Source of the DNA: Fibrobacter sp.
GTDB lineage: Bacteria; Fibrobacterota; Fibrobacteria; Fibrobacterales; Fibrobacteraceae
Direction of reading: 5' to 3'
DNA: 64,000 nucleotides
Assembly (NCBI GenBank): GCA_017550445.1
Contig: JAFZOV010000165.1
Location: 1 to 64,000, forward strand
Part shown: positions 34,254 to 42,287 of the stretch, piece after piece
Numbering within the stretch: position 1 is the stretch's first letter
How the letters are laid out: each line of letters opens with the position of its first letter
Made by a program: the position numbers and the translations under genes
Notes under the pieces: model-generated
The model's database searches: none
Told to the model about the DNA's origin: nothing
Seen by the model: the letters and a program-made list of their open reading frames with translations, nothing else

Positions 34254-36875
34254 ATGAATAAGGTAGCTATGGGTCTTGCCCTCGCTTTGGCAGCTTCTGC
34301 CTTTGCCGGACATCCCCAGACAATTAACAAGGAAGGCTTTGTGGGTGTAAACAAGACCCAGTCTGCCCAATCCCTTGGTCATTCCAAACTTGTATTTACC
34401 CTTTTGGGCGATGCTACGTTCGGTAACGACATGTTCCCGAATAATGATGCCACTGGTACTGCTCTTCACGAAGAAACTTACAATAGCGAAGGTAGTCTTC
34501 TTAGCAATAAGAATGCTCCGGTAGCTGACTTTGTGGGTGGAAGTGCCTATATCGGTTTTGCTATTGGCATTTGGCATTACTTTGACTTGGGCGTGACCAT
34601 GCCGGTCTATTACGATCAGTTCAATGCAGAAGATGTTGGTGGTCAGGGTGCCATTCCCAACACCAAGATCGGCTATGTGGGCAACCTCAAGGCTGACTTG
34701 AAGGCTCGCTTCCCGCTGCCCGAAGATCAGATGTTCGATATTGCCGTGTTCGGTGGTGTGACTGCCGGTACCGCCAATACCGAAAAGCAGGGCTTGTGGA
34801 TTCGTGAACCCGAATACATCAACAAGAAGAATGGTACCGCATATCCCTTCGGACACAAGATTACCACGATTAAGGGCGGTCTTGCTGTAACGATGGATGC
34901 AAGCAAGCTTGATGGCGGTGAAGGTTTCCCGTTCCTGTTGCACTTGAACGGTGGTTACCGTTATACGACTAATGCAGACTATCTGTCGCTCCCGTTCATG
35001 AGTGCCGCTGCTGAAATCTACTTTATGGATTTCATGTCGATATTCGTGGAATACTACTGGGATCTCCAGATGGATAAATACGAGTATTGCATTGGTGATG
35101 TGTGCGAAGACAATGGTGACGGCAAGCTTGACATGAAGCAGTTGACCGGTGCCTTGGTATTCCACCTGCCGGTTGGCGTTGATCTCCACATGGGTGCCTC
35201 TTACTACCTGGGTGGCGACAAGTTTGTGGCAAGCAGAGTTCTTGAAACCAGCGAACGTCCGAATGGTGTCGTTGCGGAACGTATCCGCGTGAACCCGCAG
35301 TACACCGTTTATGGCGGTATTACCTGGAGCGGCTTCCTCCTCGCTCAGGACCGCGACGGCGATGGCGTTACGGATGACGAAGACAAGTGCCCCGACGATA
35401 TCGGTCACCGTTTGAACCAGGGTTGCCCGTTGGGTAATCCGGATGCTGACGAAGACGGCGTTTGCGATGCCTGGGTTGCCGAAAAGGGCTTTGAATCTGA
35501 ATTTGCTGAAGTTTGCGAAGGCGTTGACCAGTGCCCGAACGAAGCTGGCGAAGGCGACGATGGTTGTCCGCTTGACAATCCGGATGCCGATGGTGACGGC
35601 GTTTGCGACCCGTGGGTTGCTCAGAAGAAGATGACCAAGAAGTTTGCTAATGTCTGCGAAGGCATCGACGATTGCCCGGCTCAGGCTGGTTCTCCGGCAT
35701 TCAACGGTTGCCCGACCAAGCAGCCGGACCCGGATGGTGACGGTCTCTGCTCTCCGTGGGTGACTGACGAAGGCGCCATGAATGAATTCGCTGACATCTG
35801 TAAGGGTTACGATATGTGCCCGGGTGAAGCTGGTTCTGCTGCCAACAAGGGTTGCGCATGGGATGATCCGGATGCCGATAACGACGGCCTCTGCGACCCG
35901 TGGGTAACCGAAAAGAAGATGGGCTTCTACTTCGAAAAGGCTGCTGAAGATGAAAACATGGCTAAGGAATGGTTCATCGACAAGTCTTGTAAGGGTATCG
36001 ATAAGTGCCCGACCGAACTCGGCCCGGCTACTAACGAAGGCTGCCCGCTCGGCAACCCGGATACCGACAAGGACGGCCTCTGCGATCCGTGGGTGACCGA
36101 AAAGAATATGCTTGACCAATACGATGGTATCTGCTCTGGCGTTGACAAGTGCCCGACCGAAGCCGGTGAAGCATTTGCTCAGGGTTGCCCGATGGAAAGC
36201 CCCGACCCGGATGGCGACTCCCTCTGCTCTCCGTGGGTGACCAAGCAGAAGATGCTTGACCAGTTCAAGGAAATGTGCCACGGCTACGACCGTTGCGAAC
36301 TCGAAGCCGGTCCTGAATGGAACAAGGGTTGCCCGATCGACGACGATCCGGACCCGGATAAGGATGGCGTCTGCTCCGAATGGGTTGCTACCAAGAAGCT
36401 GCAGAAAGAATTCGAAAGCGTTTGTACCGGTATCGACCGCTGCCCGGATGAACCGGGTGACGACGGCCACGGTTGCCCGAAGAAGGCTGTCGAAAAGCTC
36501 GATGGCGTGACCTTCAAGAGCGGCAAGGCTACCTTGGAATCTAACGCTAAGAAGATTCTCCAGAACGTGGCTAAGAAGCTTGTGAACGAAGACAGCTACA
36601 AGGATCTGAAGATTGTGATCCAGGGTCACACCGACAACGTGGGTAAGGAAAAGACCAACCAGAAGCTTTCCGAAAACCGCGCTAAGGAAGTGATGAAGAC
36701 CCTCACCAAGGCTGGCGTGAAGAAGGATCGTATCAAGGCTATCGGTATGGGCTCTAGCTGCCCGATCGACGACAACAGCACTGCCGAAGGCCGCGAAATG
36801 AACCGCCGTATCGAAATGCACTTCGTAACGCCGGATAACGACGGTACCCAGTGCGAAAGCAACCTGGTGCAGTAA
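34254..36875 (+). CDS. OmpA-family protein with a barrel and seven unusual Cys/Asp-rich repeats
   Basis: The 873-residue protein has a signal peptide (to AFAG), a region of beta strands that probably forms a barrel (about 20-365), one ordinary thrombospondin type 3 unit (DRDGDGVTDDEDKCPDD) and then seven longer modules of 45-60 residues. Each module has PDxDxDGxCxxWV, a helical insert with K and F, a CxGxDxCP segment and a GC. Last is an OmpA domain (about 755-865) with the peptidoglycan-binding pattern VIQGHTDNVGKEKTNQKLSENRA. The Asp clusters should bind calcium, and Cys pairs should form disulfides. It is likely an abundant outer membrane to cell wall tether. AAGGAG is 7 bases before the ATG. 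Confidence 0.88.
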   Translation: MNKVAMGLALALAASAFAGHPQTINKEGFVGVNKTQSAQSLGHSKLVFTLLGDATFGNDMFPNNDATGTALHEETYNSEGSLLSNKNAPVADFVGGSAYIGFAIGIWHYFDLGVTMPVYYDQFNAEDVGGQGAIPNTKIGYVGNLKADLKARFPLPEDQMFDIAVFGGVTAGTANTEKQGLWIREPEYINKKNGTAYPFGHKITTIKGGLAVTMDASKLDGGEGFPFLLHLNGGYRYTTNADYLSLPFMSAAAEIYFMDFMSIFVEYYWDLQMDKYEYCIGDVCEDNGDGKLDMKQLTGALVFHLPVGVDLHMGASYYLGGDKFVASRVLETSERPNGVVAERIRVNPQYTVYGGITWSGFLLAQDRDGDGVTDDEDKCPDDIGHRLNQGCPLGNPDADEDGVCDAWVAEKGFESEFAEVCEGVDQCPNEAGEGDDGCPLDNPDADGDGVCDPWVAQKKMTKKFANVCEGIDDCPAQAGSPAFNGCPTKQPDPDGDGLCSPWVTDEGAMNEFADICKGYDMCPGEAGSAANKGCAWDDPDADNDGLCDPWVTEKKMGFYFEKAAEDENMAKEWFIDKSCKGIDKCPTELGPATNEGCPLGNPDTDKDGLCDPWVTEKNMLDQYDGICSGVDKCPTEAGEAFAQGCPMESPDPDGDSLCSPWVTKQKMLDQFKEMCHGYDRCELEAGPEWNKGCPIDDDPDPDKDGVCSEWVATKKLQKEFESVCTGIDRCPDEPGDDGHGCPKKAVEKLDGVTFKSGKATLESNAKKILQNVAKKLVNEDSYKDLKIVIQGHTDNVGKEKTNQKLSENRAKEVMKTLTKAGVKKDRIKAIGMGSSCPIDDNSTAEGREMNRRIEMHFVTPDNDGTQCESNLVQ

Positions 36876-36886
36876 TCCAAAACACT

Positions 36887-36911
36887 GTCATCCCCGCGAA
36901 AGCGGGGATCT
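36887..36911 (+). repeat. Palindromic element P2
   Basis: GTC-ATCCCCGC-gaaa-GCGGGGAT-CT is a perfect 8-bp stem with the conserved GTC and CT ends. It stands after the OmpA-family gene, upstream of a separate terminator. Confidence 0.85.
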
Positions 36912-36931
36912 AGTTCGCTAAGACTCAATTA

Positions 36932-36965
36932 GAATCCCCGACCCTGTAAGGGCCGGGGATTTCTT
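36932..36965 (+). terminator. Terminator after the OmpA-family gene
   Basis: ATCCCCG-a-CCCT / AGGG-c-CGGGGAT form a long stem around loop gta, followed by TTCTT. The T run is short but the stem is very stable. Confidence 0.8.
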
Positions 36966-37038
36966 GTAATAAAGAAAACTGAAATATTCCTTTGGAAATT
37001 CGGTATTGTTTATTTAAATTACTTATGATGCTAGGGGA

Positions 37039-38763
37039 ATGTTTTGGTTTATGCATGGTAAACATCGTAAAATTTTGGCTTGCGCACTTGCTGTTGTGTT
37101 GATTTTGTTAATCAACCTTGTTGTGACGAATATTCTTAAGCAAGGCCAGTGCAAGTCCATTCTTAAGTTGGATGATGGCTGGACGCTGATATTCCACGGC
37201 GATACCACCGAAATTCCCTCTGTTGAAGATTTCACTTTTGAAAACTATAGCGTAAAGAGAGGCGATACCATTATCTTAAGACGCAGGCTCGGAACGGATT
37301 ATCCGGAAAATCCGGTGCTTCGCTTTGAAACCTATCAAGCCTTTGTCGAAGCCTATCGTGAATCTGATTTGCTTTACTCGCATGGGAAAAAGGATTTTAC
37401 CGAGGGTAATGTTGTCGGTAGCTGCGTCAATTTTGTCTATCTGGGCGTTCTGCAGTATAAGAACAAGATGTTTGAGCTGAGGTTCCACATGTCCGAAGAC
37501 GATGCGTGGAGTGTCTTGCCTGAATTCGAGGTGCTTCCGGCGCGGTATGCCTATGCAGATTTTTTTGCGCGTCATTCGATGTCTTTGACGATGGGACTTT
37601 TCTTGCTCTTGTTCGGCATACTTTCGCTGTTCTTGAGCATGGGGGTGTTCTATTACGGTATGAACTTCTTCCGTGTTTCGATGACAGGAATATTATCTTC
37701 GTGCTTGGGCGTTTGGACGATATGCTATACCAAGCTGATTCAGCTGTTCTCGCTCAATTTTTCGTTCAACACCTGTCTGGAATATGCGAGCCTTTATGTG
37801 GCGCCAATCCCGTTGTGTCTGCTTTTGTTGCACTTGCACTACAGAAAAATTAGCCGAGCCCGCTGGTGGGGACTTGCCTGTATCGCGGCGGTAGGCGTGC
37901 TGTTCTTTGTGACGACGACGGTATTGAATTGTACCCATGTGATGCGATTCCCCAAAACTTTGTGGGTGTTCCATGTTTATGTGATTGTGGGACTTTGCTA
38001 TATGCTTTGGGCTGGGATTTTGTATAGTCCTCGCTTTGATATTACCGGGAAAATTTTAACGGCGGGCGTATCTGTTTTTGGTAGCTTTGCCATGTTGGAC
38101 TCGATTCGCTTTAACGTGGTCAAGTACTTGCATTTGGAACATACTTTCCTCGAAATGACTTGGCTCCCGATTGGGGCGTTTGCCTTTATTTTGTTGCTGG
38201 TGCTGAGTTATTTAGTTTATATGTATCGACTGCTTTCGGAAAAAGCCGAAAAGGATGCCTTGTCGGTCATTGCCTATAAGGATGCGCTTACGGGGCTTTA
38301 CAACCGCACCAAGTGCTTGCAGATTTTTGAAGTGCTCGATAAAGGCGCTAATGATTTCGCCATTGTGAGTATCGACATGAACGGCTTGAAGCTGGTGAAC
38401 GACAACTACGGTCACAATGCGGGTGACAAACTGATCAAGACTTTTGCCGAGGTGCTTAAAGATGCCTTTGCGGGAATTGGTCCTGTTATTCGTGTGGGTG
38501 GCGATGAGTTTTTGGTGATTGTCCGTAGCGAACATCTTTGCGATGTTGACCAGTCATTTACGATGATGGCTGAACTCCAAAAGACACGTAGCGTAAAGCT
38601 GCCGATTCCCTTGGAAGTCGCCTATGGCATTGCCTATAGGCATGAGCTTGTTAAAGATTCCGGAGAAGATGCCGTCATAGAGGCTGAAAGCGTGTATCAC
38701 TTGGCTGATGAACGCATGTACGCCATGAAAACTGCGATGAAGTCGGAACTTGTTAGAAAGTAG
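37039..38763 (+). CDS. Membrane-bound GGDEF protein (diguanylate cyclase), paralogue A
   Basis: The 574-residue protein has an N-terminal membrane helix (about 12-30), a periplasmic beta domain (about 35-180), about seven further membrane helices (about 185-405), then a GGDEF domain (about 410-565). The active loop is intact GGDEF (488-492), and the DxLTGLYNR motif (DALTGLYNR) opens the domain. Such enzymes make c-di-GMP from two GTP. The inhibitory RxxD site expected before the loop is absent. The layout resembles 7TM-DISM sensors, but I cannot name the ligand. It is paralogous to 40500-42215 along its whole length. The start is either ATG 37039 or ATG 37051; neither has an ideal ribosome binding site. 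Confidence 0.88.
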   Translation: MFWFMHGKHRKILACALAVVLILLINLVVTNILKQGQCKSILKLDDGWTLIFHGDTTEIPSVEDFTFENYSVKRGDTIILRRRLGTDYPENPVLRFETYQAFVEAYRESDLLYSHGKKDFTEGNVVGSCVNFVYLGVLQYKNKMFELRFHMSEDDAWSVLPEFEVLPARYAYADFFARHSMSLTMGLFLLLFGILSLFLSMGVFYYGMNFFRVSMTGILSSCLGVWTICYTKLIQLFSLNFSFNTCLEYASLYVAPIPLCLLLLHLHYRKISRARWWGLACIAAVGVLFFVTTTVLNCTHVMRFPKTLWVFHVYVIVGLCYMLWAGILYSPRFDITGKILTAGVSVFGSFAMLDSIRFNVVKYLHLEHTFLEMTWLPIGAFAFILLLVLSYLVYMYRLLSEKAEKDALSVIAYKDALTGLYNRTKCLQIFEVLDKGANDFAIVSIDMNGLKLVNDNYGHNAGDKLIKTFAEVLKDAFAGIGPVIRVGGDEFLVIVRSEHLCDVDQSFTMMAELQKTRSVKLPIPLEVAYGIAYRHELVKDSGEDAVIEAESVYHLADERMYAMKTAMKSELVRK

Positions 38764-38789
38764 AGTCGGGGATTTTTATATTAGGGGGC

Positions 38790-39029
38790 ATGACTAAATT
38801 AGACGAAATCCTCCAGTCCCTAAATGCCTCGAACCACGACCTCGTGGAAATGCTTCCTGTAAATTTGAATCACAAGATGGTGCAGAAGGCTCGCCTCGGT
38901 AAAAAGCCTGTGCCCAAGCATACGCAGGACCTGATTTTGCAGGCGCTGAACAAGTACCTTTTACAGAATGCCGTCACCGAAGACAAAAAGGTGAAACAAT
39001 ATAAGCGAATAGAGATATTTGGTGAATAA
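38790..39029 (+). CDS. Small basic protein of unknown function, possible helix-turn-helix
   Basis: The 79-residue protein is rich in K, L and N and predicted helical. The stretch HKMVQKARLGKKPVPKHTQD followed by LILQALNKYL could be a helix-turn-helix of the kind seen in short phage-like or Fibrobacter regulators, but no family is recognised. TATATT at 38777-38782 lies 7 bases before the ATG, and the GGGGG before the ATG is too close for normal ribosome binding. It sits between GGDEF paralogue A and thyA. Confidence 0.6.
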   Translation: MTKLDEILQSLNASNHDLVEMLPVNLNHKMVQKARLGKKPVPKHTQDLILQALNKYLLQNAVTEDKKVKQYKRIEIFGE

Positions 39030-39110
39030 TGGGGGATGTATGATGTGTAATGTGGAATGTGTAATGAAATAATCTCGCATTTCACACTACACATTACACA
39101 TTTTATTAAA
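39030..39110. repeat. Heptad repeat array H7 with long stem
   Basis: Units atgtgta, atgtgga, atgtgta are mirrored after a short spacer by catttca, cactaca, cattaca. The segments 39043-39053 and 39091-39101 pair perfectly (11 bp), and an imperfect stem extends inward. The array occupies the whole gap before thyA, so its right end is within 10 bases of the thyA start. Confidence 0.75.
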
Positions 39111-39119
39111 TTAAGTGTT

Positions 39120-39932
39120 ATGCAGCAGTATTTAGACTTACTCAAGGATATTATGGAAAACGGGGTGGACCGTTCTGACCGTACGGGTACAGGAACGCGC
39201 TCCGTGTTTGGCCGCCAGTGCCGCTATGATCTTTCTAAAGGCTTCCCGTGCCTTACGACCAAGAAACTGCACTTGCGTTCGATTATTCACGAACTCTTGT
39301 GGTTCTTGAAGGGCGATACCAATATCAAGTACCTGCATGACAACAAGGTGACCATTTGGGACGAATGGGCTGACGAAAACGGCGACCTGGGTCCAGTTTA
39401 CGGTCACCAGTGGCGCAGCTGGCCGACTCCCGATGGTGGACACATCGACCAGATACAGAATCTGATTAACAGTCTCAAGAACAATCCCGATTCCCGCCGC
39501 CACCTGGTGTGCGCCTGGAACGTTTCTGAAGTCGACAAGATGGCTTTGCCGCCTTGTCACTGTCTGTTCCAGTTCTATGTGGGCGGTGTAGGCGCTTCCG
39601 GTAAGCGCAAGCTCAGTTGCCAGCTGTACCAGCGCAGTGCCGATACGTTCCTCGGGGTGCCGTTCAACATTGCGTCTTATGCGCTGCTTACCTTGATGCT
39701 CTGCCAGGTTTGCGATTATGAACCGGGTGAATTCATTCATACGCTGGGCGATACGCATATTTATTCCAACCATTTTGACCAGGTCAAGGAACAGCTTTCG
39801 CGTACGCCGCGTAAGTTGCCGACCATGAAGTTGAATCCGGCGATCAAGGATCTTTTTGAATTCAAGTTCGAAGATTTTGAACTGGTCGATTACGACCCAT
39901 GGCCGACGATTAAGGCTCCGATAGCTGTATAA
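39120..39932 (+). CDS. thyA: Thymidylate synthase
   Basis: ThyA methylates dUMP to dTMP using methylene-tetrahydrofolate, producing dihydrofolate. The 270-residue protein has the nucleophile in PPCHC (C146), the dUMP phosphate arginine loop [11 protein letters not shown] (21-31), the [20 protein letters not shown] block and the closing [13 protein letters not shown]. The frame is open upstream, but homology begins at ATG 39120 (MQQYLDLL). It is followed 81 bases later by folA, which recycles the dihydrofolate. This pairing is a common one. Confidence 0.97.
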   Translation: MQQYLDLLKDIMENGVDRSDRTGTGTRSVFGRQCRYDLSKGFPCLTTKKLHLRSIIHELLWFLKGDTNIKYLHDNKVTIWDEWADENGDLGPVYGHQWRSWPTPDGGHIDQIQNLINSLKNNPDSRRHLVCAWNVSEVDKMALPPCHCLFQFYVGGVGASGKRKLSCQLYQRSADTFLGVPFNIASYALLTLMLCQVCDYEPGEFIHTLGDTHIYSNHFDQVKEQLSRTPRKLPTMKLNPAIKDLFEFKFEDFELVDYDPWPTIKAPIAV

Positions 39933-39963
39933 TGTGTAATGTGGAATGTGTAGTGTGGAATGA
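39930..39963. repeat. Heptad array H8 (TGTGGAA flavour)
   Basis: Units aatgtgt, aatgtgg, aatgtgt, agtgtgg, aatgact start within the thyA stop codon. The array lies just upstream of palindromic element P3, so both repeat types adjoin here. Confidence 0.7.
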
Positions 39964-39976
39964 CTAATCCCGTATT

Positions 39977-40011
39977 GTCATCCTGAGCGAGTGTAACGAG
40001 TCGAAGGATCT
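39977..40011 (+). repeat. Palindromic element P3 carrying the folA ribosome binding site
   Basis: GTCATCCTGAGCGAG...GAAGGATCT matches the ends of P1. AAGGA (40004-40008), part of its conserved right end, lies 5 bases before the folA ATG at 40014 and is the only ribosome binding site candidate. Confidence 0.8.
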
Positions 40012-40013
40012 CT

Positions 40014-40499
40014 ATGTTAATATCTGCTATAGTTGCAATATCCCAGAATAACGTTATCGGACGCGATGGGCACTTGCCGTGGCATTTGTCCGCTGACCTC
40101 AAGCGTTTCAAGGCGATTACCACTGGGCATTCGATTGTGCTTGGTCGTAAGAATTACGACGATATCGGACGCCCGCTTCCGAACCGAACCAATTACGTGC
40201 TGACGCGAAATCCGGCTTTTGAAGCTCCGGGTTGCGTTGTATGCAACAATCTGTCGCAGGCGATTGAATTTGCGCGCGCCGCCCACGAAACAGAATGCTT
40301 TATTATTGGCGGCGCGGCGGTTTACCGCGAGGCCATGCCCCTGGTGCAAAAGCTTTACGTGACCCGAGTACTAGCCGATGTAGACGGCGACGTGCTGTTC
40401 CCTGAATGGGGCGATGGCTGGCGCAAGGTGAGTGAAGAACGCTTTGAAGCCGACGAAAAGAACGATTATCCGACAACTTTTGAGGTCTGGGAGCGCTAG
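40014..40499 (+). CDS. folA: Dihydrofolate reductase
   Basis: FolA reduces dihydrofolate with NADPH, replacing the tetrahydrofolate oxidised by ThyA. The 161-residue protein has the opening ISAIVAISQNNVIGRDGHLPWHL with the substrate-binding aspartate in SADLKRFK (about residue 28), the NADPH motif GHSIVLGRKNYDDIGRPLPNR and the FIIGGAAVYREAMP block. Length is standard. Its ribosome binding site comes from repeat P3. The stop is directly adjacent to the TTG start of the next gene. Confidence 0.96.
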   Translation: MLISAIVAISQNNVIGRDGHLPWHLSADLKRFKAITTGHSIVLGRKNYDDIGRPLPNRTNYVLTRNPAFEAPGCVVCNNLSQAIEFARAAHETECFIIGGAAVYREAMPLVQKLYVTRVLADVDGDVLFPEWGDGWRKVSEERFEADEKNDYPTTFEVWER

Positions 40500-42215
40500 T
40501 TGGTAGAACCTGAAAAAATTCATAAGCAATATTTGTGGGTGACTTCAGTTTCGGCTGTTGTCTTGCTTTTGTTGTTTGTCGTTTTTTTGGGGGCGGTCCG
40601 TTCCAATGGCGTCGCTCCGCGAAATGTCCGCTTCGATAGGGGCTGGACTGTTACATATAAAGGCGAAAAAACCGAAGTAGAGTCTTTGGTGAATTATACG
40701 TTCCCCAAGAAGCTCAAGAGTGGCGATTCGCTGATTTTGGAAGGTGAAATCCCTCCAAAATTACTGTTGCATTCTGTTTTCAGATTCCGAACGGCTCATA
40801 GTTCCGTAGAAGTTTTTGAAAACGGCAAGAGTGTGTATGAGTATGGTAAAAATCGCATCTTTCCGGGGTGTGGTTACCATTATGTTCACTTGAATCACGG
40901 CGAACATCAAAAATTGAAAGTGGTTCTTGTCGAAAAAGTAGACAATCGGAAAATCAGTTTGTCGAAATTTGAACTGTTGCCCGAAGAGTATGCCTTGAGT
41001 GATTATTCTTCACGTCATATTTTTGCGCTTGTCATTGGAATATTCCTTGTACTTTTTGGTGTGCTGGCGGTTCTGATTGGTGCGGTATTGCGAATTTACG
41101 GTGTCGATTATTTCCGCTTGCTGATGATTGGACTTTTGTCTTTTACGTTTGGCACTTGGACGATGTGCTATACGAAATTGATTCAGGTTGTGTCATACAA
41201 CTTGACTCTCAATACGACTCTTGAATACATTTGCCTCTATTTTGCTCCGATTCCGTTTACGCTGTTGCTTTGGAATATGCAACGGGTGCGCCTTGGCCGT
41301 TCCAAGACTTTAGTCATGAAGTTCTTGGTGTGCTATGAAGTTGTTTTTCTGCTGGTCACTTCGGTACTTCATTTTACGGGCGTATTTTTCTATCCTAAAT
41401 CGCTGGCATTTTTCCATGTGGTTGTCTTTGCCGGGCTCGCGTACTTTGTCTTTTCTGGCATTTTATACAACAGAAAAATGGATGAGTCCGGAAAGATTCT
41501 TTCCCGTGGCGTTTTGTTCTTTGTGGTGATGGTCGTGGCGGACCTGCTTCGCTTTAACTTTGCCCGTTATATTCCGGCCGAAAACCCGTTGCTGGAATCG
41601 TCCTGGATTCCCCTGGGCACGCTGGGGTTTGTGCTGTTGCTTGTTCAAAGCTATATCGTCTATTTGATTTACATTTTGGAAGACCGTGCAGAAAAGGGTG
41701 CGTTGGCGACTATGGCTTATCTGGATGCCTTGACGGGCCTTTATAATCGTGCCAAGTGTCAGCAAATTTTTGAAATCCTTGACAAGAGCTTTGGCGACTA
41801 TGCCTTTGTAAGCATCGACATGAATGGCCTTAAAGAGGTGAATGACAATCATGGCCATAATGAGGGCGACCGGCTCATTAAAACCTTTGCGGAAGTCTTT
41901 AGGGAAGCATTTAAAGGTGTTGGAACAACCATTCGCGTAGGCGGTGACGAATTTTTGGCGATTGTTCGCAGTGAACATGTGGCCGATGTGGGGACTGCAA
42001 TTTCGAAAATGACAGAACTCCAGAAAACCAGCAGTGCAAAATTGCCGGTTCCTTTGGAGGTTGCTTATGGAATTGCCTTTAAACACGAATTCTTGAAGTA
42101 TTCTTTCAGCGTTGCAGAAGAAAAGGGTGTTGACGCAGAAAAAGTCTATCGATTGGCGGATGAACGCATGTATGCCATGAAATCGTCCATGAAATCGAAA
42201 CTTGCAAGGCCGTAG
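40500..42215 (+). CDS. Membrane-bound GGDEF protein (diguanylate cyclase), paralogue B
   Basis: The 571-residue protein has the same plan as the protein at 37039: one N-terminal helix (about 13-32), a periplasmic beta domain (FDRGWTVTYKG...), a block of about seven helices, and a GGDEF domain with DALTGLYNR and GGDEF at 481-485. The inhibitory RxxD site is absent here also. Conserved stretches such as TMCYTKLIQ, EYICLYFAPIP and YAFVSIDMNGLKEVNDNHGH show recent common origin with paralogue A. The TTG start abuts the folA stop, with GGGAG 7 bases upstream, so it is probably co-expressed with folA. It has an extra short insert near the end (YSFSVAEEKGVDAE). Confidence 0.88.
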   Translation: MVEPEKIHKQYLWVTSVSAVVLLLLFVVFLGAVRSNGVAPRNVRFDRGWTVTYKGEKTEVESLVNYTFPKKLKSGDSLILEGEIPPKLLLHSVFRFRTAHSSVEVFENGKSVYEYGKNRIFPGCGYHYVHLNHGEHQKLKVVLVEKVDNRKISLSKFELLPEEYALSDYSSRHIFALVIGIFLVLFGVLAVLIGAVLRIYGVDYFRLLMIGLLSFTFGTWTMCYTKLIQVVSYNLTLNTTLEYICLYFAPIPFTLLLWNMQRVRLGRSKTLVMKFLVCYEVVFLLVTSVLHFTGVFFYPKSLAFFHVVVFAGLAYFVFSGILYNRKMDESGKILSRGVLFFVVMVVADLLRFNFARYIPAENPLLESSWIPLGTLGFVLLLVQSYIVYLIYILEDRAEKGALATMAYLDALTGLYNRAKCQQIFEILDKSFGDYAFVSIDMNGLKEVNDNHGHNEGDRLIKTFAEVFREAFKGVGTTIRVGGDEFLAIVRSEHVADVGTAISKMTELQKTSSAKLPVPLEVAYGIAFKHEFLKYSFSVAEEKGVDAEKVYRLADERMYAMKSSMKSKLARP

Positions 42216-42227
42216 GGCTGTTTTTCC

Positions 42228-42260
42228 GTAGTTAATAGTTTATAGCTACTAGTAACTTTT
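42228..42260. repeat. Heptad-like array H10 (CTAGTAA flavour)
   Basis: A short run (agttaat, agtttat, agctact, agtaact) follows paralogue B. It is the weakest of the arrays and continues into a C and T tract before the next start. Confidence 0.5.
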
Positions 42261-42287
42261 CCCCCTTTTTTAGTATATATTAAAGAC

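Noticed and set aside
34239..36821. 860-codon open frame opposite the OmpA-family gene
   Set aside because: It mirrors the repeated modules of the real gene and shows periodic shadow repeats without any known motif.
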